In this document: piece after piece, positions 8,204 through 17,311 of the stretch
Layout of the letters: each line of letters begins with the position of its first letter
Position numbering within the stretch: position 1 is the first letter of the stretch
Source: Phycisphaerae bacterium
GTDB lineage: Bacteria; Planctomycetota; Phycisphaerae; Sedimentisphaerales; Anaerohalosphaeraceae
NCBI GenBank assembly: GCA_012729675.1
Contig: JAAYCR010000019.1
Coordinates: 1-64,000 of the forward strand
DNA length: 64,000 nt
Reading direction: 5' to 3'
The notes under the pieces: generated by a model
What the model was told of the DNA's origin: nothing
Databases searched by the model: none
Seen by the model: only the letters and a program-made list of their open reading frames with translations
Made by a program: the position numbers and the translations under genes

Positions 8204-10639
8204 TCATTTCACGCCGAGGTTGAGTTCCATGCCGTCCAGTCCCGGCGACGACGCCGAAATGGTGACACTGCCGGCCTCTTTTAGGGCCTGCACCACCGCC
8301 AAGCCCTGCCCCTGCCAGGCATTGTGCTCCGCGTCGGTCTCATCCTCATGGTTGGCGGGATTGCCGTTGCCCACCGCCAGCACACGGGCCGGACCGCTCA
8401 CCAAAAACCGCACCCGATGTTCGGCATCCGGCACAACGACGCCCTTTTCATCGGCAATATAAAATTCAATATGACAGACATCGTCCCCATTGGCCCGCAG
8501 CGTCCCGGCATCGGCTTTCAGGACAACCTTCTTTGCCGGGCCGGCAGTATTCAGCACGTACTCACAGACTACCGCACCCTCCTTCTTGCCAACCGCCTTG
8601 AGCTGGCCCGTCTCAAACGGCGTCTCCCAGACAAACACCGGCCCCTGTGACGGCTGCGGCCGTCCGGCCCCCAGCGAACGACCGTTTAAGAACAGCTCCG
8701 TCTCGGCACAATTGCTGTACGCCGTGATCGCCATGCGGTCGCCATCCGACCCATTCCAGTGAGAAAAGCCGCCCCTGTCGCCGCCTCGCGTGCCCGCCCG
8801 CTCGCCCTCGCCGATCCGTCGGGCCATCACATAGATCATCGGCGTATCGCTCCACAGGGCCTGACGGAACCACCCGATGGGCTTTTTGAACCCGCACAGA
8901 TCGAACAGCCCCGCCTGAGAATTCCGTACCGGCCAGTTGCGGGCCTCGCCCAGAAAATCATATCCCACCCACAAAAACTGTCCCGCGATGAAATCATTGT
9001 CCACCACTGCCCGCCACGCATTGTAATCCCGCGAGTTCTCGCTGCCGTAAATCATACGGTCGGGATATTTTTCGTGTTCGTCCGCATACTGCCGCTCCTG
9101 GTAATTGTACCCGACCACATCCAGCATATCCGCAAATCCGACCGCATTGGACATGGGCGCACTGGCCAGCGCCGCCGTCACCGGCCGCGTGGGATCCAGC
9201 GCCTTGACCGCCTCGACCAGCGGTTTGCCCAGCCGCATCAGTTCAGACGCCGGCGGATTGCCGGGCCTGTATCCACCCCCCAGCACTTCATGCGAAAACG
9301 GGTCATTCGGATAATCAATCTCGTTGCCGATGCTCCAGAAAATAATACTCGGATGGTTCCGGTCGCGGCGTACCATGTCCTGAATATCCCGCACCGCCCA
9401 TTCCTCAAATACCTTGCCATAGCCTTGCTTGGAAGGCGTGCCTGCGTTCCATCCCGCTACCCATTTATTTTTAGGCGGCGTAAACTCGTCAAACGCCTCA
9501 TCCATTACCAGAAATCCCATCCGGTCGCACAGGTGCAGCAACTCCGAGGACGGCGGATTATGACTCATCCGGATTGCGTTGCAGCCAAGGGCCTTGAGGT
9601 CTTTAAGCCGCCGCTCCCACATCCCCGCCGGCACCGCCGCCCCCACCGGCCCGGCGTCATGATGCACACACACGCCCTTGAGCTTCATGTTCTGGCCGTT
9701 GAGAAAAAAACCCTTGTCCGCATCGAAGCGGAACGTGCGAATCCCGAACGGCGTCGTCACCTGATCGACCTTGCGTCCCTCGGTCTCTACAACTGTCACA
9801 ACCGAGTACAGCACCGGTGTCTGGACCGACCACAGCCGCGGGTTCTTCACCGTCGCCTCCTGCACGATGACCTTTTGTCCGCCCGCCTCAACCGCCGAGC
9901 CGCCGGCCGTCGTTACACTGGCCACCGCCAGACCGTCCGCATTCACCACATACGACGTCACCTGCAACGAGCGTGCCGAAGACCCCAGATTGTCAATCGT
10001 CGTCTCGATTCGGATGTCGGCCTCATCATCGGCCACCTTCGGCGTCGTCACGAACACGCCCCACTGACCGACGCGCACCTTCTCGGTAATGCACAGCCGC
10101 GCCTTCCTATATATTCCCGACCCCGTATACCACCGCGAGTCGGCAAAATCGCTGTGATCCACTCGTACAGCCAGGATATTCACCTGGCCCTCAAACCGCA
10201 GATGCTCGGTCAAATCATACTGAAATCCAATATACCCATTCGGCCGCTTGCCGAGAAAATGGCCGTTAATCCACACCTCGCTGTTACAATATACCCCGTC
10301 AAATTCGACCGCCACGCTCTTATCCCGATCTTCCGCATCCAGCGTAAACGCATACCGATACCACCCGATTCCCCCGGGCAAATACCCCGTCCCGCTGGCC
10401 CATTCCCGGCTGTACGGCCCCTCGATGCTCCAGTCATGCGGCACGGTTACATACCGCCACAGACCATCGTCAAATGATCCCTTCTCCAAGCCGGCGATAT
10501 TCCCCTTATGAAATTTCCACCCCGTCGTCAATTCCCGATACACCCGAGGTGACACACTGTCCCCCGCCGCCGGCACGCGTGCTGCTGTTGCGACCAGCAG
10601 GGTCAGTACGAGTGTAGCCGCAATCCCATTCGTCTTCAT
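8204..10639 (-). CDS. Exported glycoside hydrolase family 2 (beta-galactosidase-like)
   Basis: An 811-residue retaining glycosidase with a signal peptide (cleavage near residue 25, after VPAAG). The order is jelly-roll sugar-binding domain, Ig-like domain, TIM barrel with the acid/base Glu in FWSIGNEIDYP and the nucleophile Glu in MIYGSENSRD, then a DUF4982-like domain and a C-terminal Ig-like domain. It is the last gene of a cluster for uronic acid use, so a beta-glucuronidase would fit the context. However, the Asn-X-Lys motif that binds the glucuronate carboxylate in known glucuronidases is not evident after the nucleophile, which favours a galactosidase-type or other specificity. Confidence 0.9.
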   Translation of the reverse strand: MKTNGIAATLVLTLLVATAARVPAAGDSVSPRVYRELTTGWKFHKGNIAGLEKGSFDDGLWRYVTVPHDWSIEGPYSREWASGTGYLPGGIGWYRYAFTLDAEDRDKSVAVEFDGVYCNSEVWINGHFLGKRPNGYIGFQYDLTEHLRFEGQVNILAVRVDHSDFADSRWYTGSGIYRKARLCITEKVRVGQWGVFVTTPKVADDEADIRIETTIDNLGSSARSLQVTSYVVNADGLAVASVTTAGGSAVEAGGQKVIVQEATVKNPRLWSVQTPVLYSVVTVVETEGRKVDQVTTPFGIRTFRFDADKGFFLNGQNMKLKGVCVHHDAGPVGAAVPAGMWERRLKDLKALGCNAIRMSHNPPSSELLHLCDRMGFLVMDEAFDEFTPPKNKWVAGWNAGTPSKQGYGKVFEEWAVRDIQDMVRRDRNHPSIIFWSIGNEIDYPNDPFSHEVLGGGYRPGNPPASELMRLGKPLVEAVKALDPTRPVTAALASAPMSNAVGFADMLDVVGYNYQERQYADEHEKYPDRMIYGSENSRDYNAWRAVVDNDFIAGQFLWVGYDFLGEARNWPVRNSQAGLFDLCGFKKPIGWFRQALWSDTPMIYVMARRIGEGERAGTRGGDRGGFSHWNGSDGDRMAITAYSNCAETELFLNGRSLGAGRPQPSQGPVFVWETPFETGQLKAVGKKEGAVVCEYVLNTAGPAKKVVLKADAGTLRANGDDVCHIEFYIADEKGVVVPDAEHRVRFLVSGPARVLAVGNGNPANHEDETDAEHNAWQGQGLAVVQALKEAGSVTISASSPGLDGMELNLGVK

Positions 10640-10748
10640 AATAGTCTCCGATGCATCTCATTCAAAACAGTCGTCGAAAAAACCTTACCGTCTGCTGTAA
10701 CGCCTTCGCACGCGGTTTAACCCCAAGCCGGGAAACGGGGGTTTCAGC

Positions 10749-11828
10749 TTATCGCTTGACCCGTGCGTTGCCCTGCCAGATGCTCCAGACTTGGTCTTCG
10801 TCGGCGGGCTGGCCGTAGTCGGTCAGCATCGTCGTAGCCAGTGCGCCGGTGGCCCAGCCGAACTGCGGCCATTTTTCCGGCTCCCAACCCTTGAGAATCG
10901 CGTAGAGCATCCCGCCGACAAAGCCGTCGCCGCCGCCGATGCGGTCGAGGACGCCGATCTCGCGCGGCTCAATGACGTGCCAGTTGTCGCCGGCGGCCAT
11001 GATCGCGCCCCAGAGGTGCTGGTTGGCGCTGACGACCTGCCGCAGCGTCGTGGCGAAGACCTGCGTATCCGGGTAGGCCTTTTTGACATTGTTGATCATT
11101 GCCTTGAAGCTGTCAATTTTGGCGGCAAGGTCTTTGCCGCCGGCTTCGGGGCCTTCGATGCCCAAACAAAGCTGGAAGTCCTCTTCGTTGCCGACGAGGA
11201 TGTCGGAGGCAGCGGCGATTTCATGAAAGATCGCGGCCAGTTCTTTCTCGCGGCCTTTCCAGAACGAGGCGCGATGATTCAAGTCGAACGAGATGCGCGT
11301 GCCGTATTTTTTGGCCGCCCGCGCCAGTTCCAGACAGAACGTGCCGGTTTCAGGCGACAGCGCAGCAATCAGCCCGGACAGGTGGACAATCTGAACGCCC
11401 TCTTTGCCAAAAAGGCGGTCGAGGTCGAAATCTTTGACATTGAGTGTGCGGCCGACTTCGCCGGCACGGTCGTTGTGGACGCGCGGGCCGCGGCTGCCGA
11501 AGCCGTAGTCAGCCAGGTTAAATTGATGACGATAGCCCCACGGGCCGCCCTGAGGCACTTCTTTACCCTCATAATCTATATGACGTGAGGCCAGATCGTC
11601 CTTGATGAATCGGGCAATCGGGCTGTCCTTGACAAACGTCGTCAGCACCTTGACCGGCAGTCCCAGATAGGATGAGACGCTGGCGACATTGGTTTCGGCG
11701 CTGGTGACATACATCATCAGCGTACGGCCGCAGTGCATCGGCTGGCCGTTGGTCGGCGTCAGACGAACGCCCATACTGGTCGGTACGACAAGGCTGTATT
11801 TATACTCTTTTTTTAACTCGATACTCAT
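10749..11828 (-). CDS. kdgK: PfkB-family sugar-acid kinase (KDG kinase-like)
   Basis: A 359-residue ribokinase-family enzyme. The C-terminal anion-hole and catalytic-base motif is present as DRIGGGDGFVGG (about residue 294; the Asp at the second GD is the base). Annotated relatives phosphorylate 2-keto-3-deoxygluconate to KDPG. It starts five bases after the uxaC stop, so it is translationally linked to glucuronate isomerase, which supports the uronate assignment. The family also includes kinases for other keto-sugars and the true substrate cannot be read from the sequence. No KDPG aldolase is found in the window. Confidence 0.82.
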   Translation of the reverse strand: MSIELKKEYKYSLVVPTSMGVRLTPTNGQPMHCGRTLMMYVTSAETNVASVSSYLGLPVKVLTTFVKDSPIARFIKDDLASRHIDYEGKEVPQGGPWGYRHQFNLADYGFGSRGPRVHNDRAGEVGRTLNVKDFDLDRLFGKEGVQIVHLSGLIAALSPETGTFCLELARAAKKYGTRISFDLNHRASFWKGREKELAAIFHEIAAASDILVGNEEDFQLCLGIEGPEAGGKDLAAKIDSFKAMINNVKKAYPDTQVFATTLRQVVSANQHLWGAIMAAGDNWHVIEPREIGVLDRIGGGDGFVGGMLYAILKGWEPEKWPQFGWATGALATTMLTDYGQPADEDQVWSIWQGNARVKR

Positions 11829-11833
11829 AAGAA

Positions 11834-13258
11834 TTAATCCTTTCCATCGTCAGCATGCAATGCCATCGAAAAGTAGTTCTTTGCGTTATTCCAGCAGATA
11901 TCCTCAACCATTCGCCCCAGCAGTTTCATATCGTTCGGCCACCAGCCCTTTTCCACCTCTTCGCCGAGCAGATTGCACAGGATGCGGCGGAAGTATTCGT
12001 GCCGTGAGTAGCTCAAAAAACTCCGCGAGTCCGTCAGCATCCCGATAAACCGACTCAAAAGTCCCAGGTTGGACAGGGCGTTCATCTGCTGAATCATCCC
12101 GTCCATCTGATCGAGAAACCACCAGCCGGAGCCAAACTGTAATTTTCCCGGCGTCTTTCCGTCCTGGAAGTTGCCCAGCATCGTGGCCATCACCGCGTTG
12201 TCCTTGGGGTTGATGTTGTACAGAATAGTCTTGGCCAGTTTGCCCTGTGCGTCAAGCCGGTCAAGATAGCACGCCAGCGGCAGAGCCATCTCAAAATCAC
12301 CGATGGAGTCAAAGCCGGTATCCGGCCCGACCTGTGCCAGCATCCGGCTGTTGTTACTGCGGATCACGCCGAGGTGGAACTGCTGAACCCAGCCCAAATC
12401 AAAATTCATCCGGCCATACTCTACGAGCATGGCCGACTTGAACTGATCTTTTTCCTGTACAGTCAGTTCTTTTGTGCCGCGAATCTTCAGGAAGATCGCC
12501 CGGATCTGACCGTCAGTGTAGTCGGCGGCATACGGCCTGTCCAGCCCATGATCGCTGAGCCGGCAGCCGTTCTGATGAAAAAACGCCTGCCGCTTGCGAA
12601 TCGCCTCAATGTACTCGTCAAAGCTCTTGACCTCACTGTTGGTCAGTCCGGCCAGCTTGTCGATCCAACGGTTCAACGCATCCAAATCCTCGACCGCCAT
12701 CGCCTTGTCCGGTCGCCAGGCGGTATGCACGGCGACCTCAAAACCGCTTTTGCGGATGGCCTGATGATACTCCAGCGCATCCAGCGGGTCTTCGGTCGTA
12801 CAGACGAGTTTGACATTCCACTGTCGCATAATGCCGCGGGCGCTGAAATCCGGCGTTTTCAGCTTCTCATTGCAAGCGTCGTAAATCGTCCGGGCGGTGT
12901 CGGCGTTGAGCAGTTTGTCGGTAATGCCGAAAGGTTTTTTCAGTTCCAGATGCGTCCAGTGATACAGCGGATTGCGCAGACACGCCGGCACGGTCGCCGC
13001 CCACGCCGCAAACTTTTCCCAGTCGCTCGCCTCGCCCGTGCAGTACCGCTCTTCGACGCCGTTGGTGCGCATCGCCCGCCACTTGTAATGATCGCCGGCA
13101 AGCCAGATCTGCGTCAGATTGTCAAACTGCCTGTCCTCGGCAATCTGCTGCGCGGACAAATGACAATGATAGTCATAAATCGGCATCGTGGCGGCATGAT
13201 CGTGATACAACCGCCGCGCTGTCTCATTCAACAACAGAAAGTCATCGTGCATATACAT
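11834..13258 (-). CDS. uxaC: Glucuronate isomerase
   Basis: UxaC converts D-glucuronate to D-fructuronate (and galacturonate to tagaturonate), the first intracellular step of hexuronate use. The 474-residue length is right. Family features include the N-terminal IYDYHCHLS with its metal-binding His residues, TEDPLDALEYH near residue 155, and the C-terminal DSRSFLSYSRHEYFRRILCN segment. It belongs to the amidohydrolase-related fold. It lies between gnd and the PfkB kinase on the same strand; an AT-rich heptamer-repeat spacer separates it from gnd. Confidence 0.96.
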   Translation of the reverse strand: MYMHDDFLLLNETARRLYHDHAATMPIYDYHCHLSAQQIAEDRQFDNLTQIWLAGDHYKWRAMRTNGVEERYCTGEASDWEKFAAWAATVPACLRNPLYHWTHLELKKPFGITDKLLNADTARTIYDACNEKLKTPDFSARGIMRQWNVKLVCTTEDPLDALEYHQAIRKSGFEVAVHTAWRPDKAMAVEDLDALNRWIDKLAGLTNSEVKSFDEYIEAIRKRQAFFHQNGCRLSDHGLDRPYAADYTDGQIRAIFLKIRGTKELTVQEKDQFKSAMLVEYGRMNFDLGWVQQFHLGVIRSNNSRMLAQVGPDTGFDSIGDFEMALPLACYLDRLDAQGKLAKTILYNINPKDNAVMATMLGNFQDGKTPGKLQFGSGWWFLDQMDGMIQQMNALSNLGLLSRFIGMLTDSRSFLSYSRHEYFRRILCNLLGEEVEKGWWPNDMKLLGRMVEDICWNNAKNYFSMALHADDGKD

Positions 13259-13260
13259 AT

Positions 13261-13332
13261 CAGTTACCAGTCAACAGTTATCAGTTATCATCTGATATGA
13301 CACATTTAACCTTTTATATTTTACATTTAACA
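13261..13332. repeat. Heptamer-phased spacer repeat (uxaC-gnd)
   Basis: Two runs of 7-base units: CAGTTAC, CAGTCAA, CAGTTAT, CAGTTAT (13261-13288), then TTTAACC, TTTTATA, TTTTACA, TTTAACA (13305-13332). It fills almost all of the spacer between gnd and uxaC and is one of about ten such tracts in the window. Confidence 0.75.
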
Positions 13333-13337
13333 TAACA

Positions 13338-14789
13338 TCACACCATGTACGTCGATGCCGCCGTGTCGCCGCCGCGTCCGGTCCAGTTGGTATGGAAGAA
13401 CTGGCCGCGCGGTTTATCGACGCGCTCGTAAGTATGGGCGCCGAAGTAGTCCCGCTGCGCCTGCAGCAGGTTGGCCGGCAGCCGCTCGGCCCGATAGCCG
13501 TCAAAATACGCCAGTGCAGCACCGATGGTCGGCATCGGAATACCGAGCTTGACAGCGCCGGAAACGACACGCCGCCACGACTCCTGTGAACTGGCAACCG
13601 CCTCGGTAAAGAACGGCGCCAGCAGCAGATTGGTCAGGTGGGGGTTCTTGTCGAACGCCTCTTTGATTTTGCCGAGGAAGACCGAGCGGATGATGCACCC
13701 GCCGCGCCACATCAGGGCGATGCCGCCGTAGTTGAGATTCCAGCCGTACTCGGCGGCTGCCGCCCGCATCAATTGATAGCCCTGCGCGTAGCTGATAATT
13801 TTGGAGGCATACAACGCCTTGCGCAGGTCGTCAATCATCTGTGCTTTGTCGCCGTCAAATTTTTTCGCCGGGCCGGTCAGCAGTTTCGATGCGGCGACGC
13901 GTTCTTCTTTTATCGCCGACAGACACCGGGCAAACACCGCCTCGCCGATCAGCGTCAGCGGTTGGCCGGTATCCAGCGCCGATACGACCGTCCACTTGCC
14001 GGTGCCCTTCTGGCCGGCGGTATCCAGAATCAAATCAATCACGGCGTTGCCCTCGGCGTCTTTGTAGCCGAGGATGTCGCGGGTGATCTCGATCAGGTAC
14101 GAATCCAGCTCGGCGGCGTTCCACTCGGCAAAGACCTTGTGCATCTCGGCGTTGCTCATCCCCAGCCCCTGCTTCATCATCTGGTACGTCTCGCAGATCA
14201 TCTGCATATCGCCATACTCAATGCCGTTGTGTACCATCTTGACAAAATGCCCCGCTCCGTTTTCGCCCACCCATTCGCAGCATGGCTCACCCGCGGCGGT
14301 CTTGGCGGCGATCTTCTGAAAGATCGGCTTGACGTGTTCCCACGCCGCCTTCGAGCCGCCCGGCATAATCGACGGCCCCAGCAACGCGCCTTCTTCGCCG
14401 CCCGAAACGCCCGTGCCGATATACAGCTTGCCCTTGCTCTCGACGTACTGCGTCCGGCGGATGGAATCCGGGAAGTGGCTGTTGCCCCCGTCGATCAATA
14501 TGTCGCCCGCTTCCAGATGCGGCAGCGCCAGTTCGATAAAGTCATCCACGGGCTTGCCCGCCTTGACCATGATCATCACCTTGCGCGGCGTCTTCAGGTT
14601 GGCAACCATCTCCTCGATCGAATGGCAGCCGAGAATGTCCTTGCCCTTGGCCCGGCCGTTGACAAAATCGTCGACCTTAGAGACCGTGCGATTGTAGCAG
14701 GCAACCGTAAACCCTTTGCTTTCCATATTCAGGATGAGGTTTTCACCCATCACTGCTAAACCCACAACTGCAATATCCGCTTTCGACAT
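13338..14789 (-). CDS. gnd: 6-Phosphogluconate dehydrogenase (decarboxylating)
   Basis: Gnd oxidises and decarboxylates 6-phosphogluconate to ribulose 5-phosphate with NADP. The 483-residue length is that of the long, homodimeric form. The coenzyme motif is seen at the N-terminus (VVGLAVMGENLILNM), NRTVSKVDDF follows, and the substrate site includes GVSGGEEGALLGPSIMPGG (about residue 128) and the catalytic segment HFVKMVHNGIEYGDMQ (Lys and Asn, about residue 184). Its place inside a uronate cluster rather than with zwf or pgl is unusual; see the findings for a route that would use it there. Confidence 0.97.
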   Translation of the reverse strand: MSKADIAVVGLAVMGENLILNMESKGFTVACYNRTVSKVDDFVNGRAKGKDILGCHSIEEMVANLKTPRKVMIMVKAGKPVDDFIELALPHLEAGDILIDGGNSHFPDSIRRTQYVESKGKLYIGTGVSGGEEGALLGPSIMPGGSKAAWEHVKPIFQKIAAKTAAGEPCCEWVGENGAGHFVKMVHNGIEYGDMQMICETYQMMKQGLGMSNAEMHKVFAEWNAAELDSYLIEITRDILGYKDAEGNAVIDLILDTAGQKGTGKWTVVSALDTGQPLTLIGEAVFARCLSAIKEERVAASKLLTGPAKKFDGDKAQMIDDLRKALYASKIISYAQGYQLMRAAAAEYGWNLNYGGIALMWRGGCIIRSVFLGKIKEAFDKNPHLTNLLLAPFFTEAVASSQESWRRVVSGAVKLGIPMPTIGAALAYFDGYRAERLPANLLQAQRDYFGAHTYERVDKPRGQFFHTNWTGRGGDTAASTYMV

Positions 14790-14810
14790 TTTTATTCTCC
14801 TATTAAAAAG

Positions 14811-14849
14811 TTCGTAGTTCGTAGTTCGTAGGATGGGCTTTAGCCCATC
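14811..14849. repeat. Triple heptamer plus palindrome
   Basis: Three perfect copies of TTCGTAG (14811-14831) are followed at once by the palindrome GATGGGCTTTAGCCCATC (14832-14849). The rest of this spacer (to 14957) is AT-rich with loosely heptameric and inverted AAAATTC/TTTAAAC-like units. It lies between the LarA-like gene and gnd on the minus strand. Confidence 0.75.
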
Positions 14850-14957
14850 GAATAAAGTTAAAGTTTATAATCAAAAATCCAAAACCAGAGTTTAAAATTC
14901 AAAAATCATTGCGTTCGCTCATTTATCATTTTAAATTATGGTTTTAAACTTTGGACT

Positions 14958-16226
14958 TTAACTTTTAAATTTCTCTCGCCACGCCCATAGTCCCATACCC
15001 GGATTGGGGATGAAGAAGATTTTTTCGCCGCCGACATCATTATATCCCATCTTCAGTGTCTTGGGATTATATTTCTGCATCATTGCATCCAGATCGGCAT
15101 ACGCAAAATTAACCGCTTCAATCCCCTCGCGGCGGATAGGGCCGGGACAGTAGGTAATTTTAAACCGGCCTTCAGACGAGCCGTGAATCAGGTGTGCCGC
15201 GGCGCTGAGGTTGTCCTGCAGCTCGGCGTTCTGCCGCGTCAGCTCCAGCACGCGATCCGTGCCGACATAGCCGTATTTGCGGATCAGCCGGTCGATCTCT
15301 TTGTCCTCGCCGAATTCCTTCAGCCCCGGCGCCAGCACAATCAACTCGCCCCCGTCGGCCATCGCCATCCGCGTGCGATAAATGCTCTTGTTGCCCAGCC
15401 AAGTGCTCTTGAACTCGTGCGGCTCCAGATACACGACCGCCTTTTGAATCGGCTCATCGAGCATCTGAAAATTCACCTGCAGCGACAACGCCGCCGCCTT
15501 GTTAAAGCATTCAATGTCGTCGCCGATATACAGCCCGCGCGTCACCGGCCCGTTGTCCGTTGCGCCGACAACCGTCTGCACATACACAATCGGCAGGCCG
15601 TTGGCAAAGTGATCGCTGGCGTAATTGAGCACCCGCCGCACCGGCGTATCGGCCCGCCCCATCATCCGCTCCATCCCATAGACCGCGCCGAGAAAATGGC
15701 TCTTGTTGATGCCCTCAACGCCGCCGGTGCCGACGAACACATTCTTGCTGTGGTTGGCCATCCCCACCACCTCGTGCGGCACCACCTGCCCGATGGACAA
15801 AATCAGATCGAACCCGCCCTCGACCAGCAGCTTATTGACCTGGGCCGGCCAGTCATAGTCCACCTTGCCTTCGCTGACCTGCCGGACAAACTCACCCGGC
15901 ACGCGCCCCAGCGTCACCAGATCGCTGCGCCAGTTATGCACACGAAACAAGGGTAGCGGCACATCGCCGTACATTTTGCGGATTTCGGCCTCCGTCATCG
16001 CAAAATGCGTCCCCAGTGCCGGCAGGATATCCGTCAGGGCACCGCCATAGTACTGCCATGCCAGCCGCGTCAAGTCGCCCGCCCGCGAATAAAACCGCGT
16101 CATATCCGGCGGGATCGCCAGCACTTTTTTCCGGAAACCCAACTTCGACAGAGCTGCGTACAGCCCCGCCTTCAGATCGCCCTCGCTCAAATTGTCCTGC
16201 GGGCCGCCCCGCTCGTAATACAGCAT
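14958..16226 (-). CDS. LarA-family nickel-dependent 2-hydroxyacid racemase/epimerase
   Basis: A 422-residue member of the lactate racemase (DUF2088) family, whose founding enzyme uses a nickel-pincer nucleotide. Residues matching the known LarA site are visible: Asp41 and Arg44 in DMTR, His74 in LGTH, His151, Lys161 and His177. The spacing His151-Lys161-His177 (10 and 16) is the same as His174-Lys184-His200 of Lactobacillus LarA, where Lys tethers the cofactor and the His residues bind nickel or act as base. Members of the family are known to act on several 2-hydroxyacids. In this uronate/gluconate cluster a C2 epimerase for a hexonate (mannonate/gluconate) is the likeliest role; that is inference. 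Cofactor genes larB, larC and larE are not in the window. Confidence 0.85.
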   Translation of the reverse strand: MLYYERGGPQDNLSEGDLKAGLYAALSKLGFRKKVLAIPPDMTRFYSRAGDLTRLAWQYYGGALTDILPALGTHFAMTEAEIRKMYGDVPLPLFRVHNWRSDLVTLGRVPGEFVRQVSEGKVDYDWPAQVNKLLVEGGFDLILSIGQVVPHEVVGMANHSKNVFVGTGGVEGINKSHFLGAVYGMERMMGRADTPVRRVLNYASDHFANGLPIVYVQTVVGATDNGPVTRGLYIGDDIECFNKAAALSLQVNFQMLDEPIQKAVVYLEPHEFKSTWLGNKSIYRTRMAMADGGELIVLAPGLKEFGEDKEIDRLIRKYGYVGTDRVLELTRQNAELQDNLSAAAHLIHGSSEGRFKITYCPGPIRREGIEAVNFAYADLDAMMQKYNPKTLKMGYNDVGGEKIFFIPNPGMGLWAWREKFKS

Positions 16227-16246
16227 ATTGTCTCTTAAAAATTTAC

Positions 16247-16315
16247 CATGAAGAGCATGAAGAACAGGAAGGTATATAAAAATTTGTCTTCATGAGCTTC
16301 ATGTACTTCATGGTT
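16247..16315. repeat. Inverted arms made of 9-base units
   Basis: CATGAAGAG, CATGAAGAA, CAGGAAGG (16247-16272) face CTTCATGAG, CTTCATGTA, CTTCATGG (16288-16313). The arms can pair over about 20 bases around an AT-rich loop. The hairpin lies between the SDR gene and the LarA-like gene and has no T-run on the minus strand, so it may be an mRNA processing or stability element rather than a terminator. A further loosely repeated stretch with AATCCGTGA-like units follows to 16356. Confidence 0.6.
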
Positions 16316-16358
16316 AATCTATAATCCGTGAAAATCCGCGAAATCTGTGGTTTCTCTT

Positions 16359-17183
16359 TTACACCCCGGCAAAGGCGTTAAACCCGCCGTCCACCGGTAT
16401 CACCGTCCCGGTGATAAACTTCGACGCATCACTGAGCAGCCAATGCACCGTGCCGCACAGCTCATCCGCCTGGCCAAAGCGGCCCATCGGCGTATGCTCG
16501 ATGATCGTCTTACCGCGCGGTGTCAGTGCGCCCGTCTTTTCATCCGTCAAAAGAAAACGGTTCTGATCCGTCAAAAAGAAACCCGGCGCAATCGCGTTGA
16601 CGCGGATTTCTTTGGAATAGTTCTGGCACAGGTGCACCGCCAGCCACTCGGTAAAGTTGCTGATGGCCGCCTTGGCCGCCGAGTAGCCGCAAATCCTCGT
16701 CAGGGGACGAAAAGCGTTCATACTCGATACATTCAGGATGATCCCTTTTTTCTGCTGCGCAAAGTATTTTCCGAACACCTGGCAGGGCAGAAACGTCCCC
16801 ATAAAATTCAGATCCATCACCGACCGCAGCGCCTCGCCCGGCAGGTCAAAAAACGGCAGTTCCTCCGACGTCGTCGCGTCTTTTCGGTTGCCTCCGGCGC
16901 CATTGATCAGGGCGTCAATCCGCCCCATCGAGTTGACCGCGCAGGAAAAGGCATCCTTTATCTCGGCCTTGTCCAATACATTAATCCGCAACGGCAGGGC
17001 AAACCCGCCCTTGGCCTTGATCTTCTTGGCCAGTTCATTGGCCCGAAACTCATCATAATCGGCAATGCACACCTTGGCCCCCGCCTCCGCCAGATATTCC
17101 GCCAACGCCGAACACAACACCCCTGCCCCGCCGGTCAGCACAACACACTTGTCTTGAAGACTAAACAATTCATTTGAATTCAT
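16359..17183 (-). CDS. SDR dehydrogenase, probable D-mannonate oxidoreductase
   Basis: A 274-residue short-chain dehydrogenase. The Rossmann glycine motif is TGGAGVLCSALAE (about residues 17-29), the NAG-like motif is NGAGG, the active-site Ser lies in LNVSSMNAF and the Tyr-Lys pair in GYSAAKAA. The C-terminus IPVDGGFNAFAGV is typical of the SDR type of fructuronate reductase found in Firmicutes (YjmF-like), which interconverts fructuronate and mannonate. The ATG at 17183 is chosen; the longer frame to 17246 adds residues not seen in SDRs. It is probably the first gene of the uronate operon. A gluconate 5-dehydrogenase-like activity cannot be excluded. Confidence 0.85.
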   Translation of the reverse strand: MNSNELFSLQDKCVVLTGGAGVLCSALAEYLAEAGAKVCIADYDEFRANELAKKIKAKGGFALPLRINVLDKAEIKDAFSCAVNSMGRIDALINGAGGNRKDATTSEELPFFDLPGEALRSVMDLNFMGTFLPCQVFGKYFAQQKKGIILNVSSMNAFRPLTRICGYSAAKAAISNFTEWLAVHLCQNYSKEIRVNAIAPGFFLTDQNRFLLTDEKTGALTPRGKTIIEHTPMGRFGQADELCGTVHWLLSDASKFITGTVIPVDGGFNAFAGV

Positions 17184-17252
17184 ATAAAACCTTAATTTAA
17201 AACATCTTATGGTATTCCTAATACTGAAATAAATATCACACACCATGAGATT

Positions 17253-17280
17253 ATTTTACTATGTTACCCTCAAAACGCAA
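17253..17280 (-). promoter_or_regulatory. Possible promoter of the sugar-acid operon
   Basis: On the minus strand TTGCGT (17280-17275), 16 bases, then TAAAAT (17258-17253), about 70 bases upstream of the SDR start codon. The match is moderate. A perfect 18-bp palindrome lies just upstream of the -35 box. Confidence 0.45.
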
Positions 17281-17293
17281 GGATTGTTTTAAA

Positions 17294-17311
17294 GGGTTTT
17301 GGCCAAAACCC
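17294..17311. promoter_or_regulatory. 18-bp perfect palindrome, operator or terminator
   Basis: GGGTTTTGGCCAAAACCC is perfectly symmetric and sits 13 bases upstream of the putative -35 box of the SDR gene. It resembles LacI/GalR-type operators in symmetry and size. It could instead act as a weak terminator for the nickel permease gene, since on the minus strand the hairpin is followed only by TTTAAAA. The remaining bases up to the permease stop (17312-17477) hold no recognisable gene, though a short open frame there continues into the permease antisense phase. Confidence 0.5.

Noticed and set aside
8759-10477. A 572-codon open frame antisense to the GH2 gene
   Set aside because: Same reasoning: full overlap with a well-recognised gene, no signal or motif, His/Arg/Pro-rich composition.
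14958-16226. Plain lactate racemase
   Set aside because: All ligands fit the LarA family, but there is no lactate-related gene nearby and the neighbours are uronate and gluconate enzymes, so a hexonate substrate is more likely.
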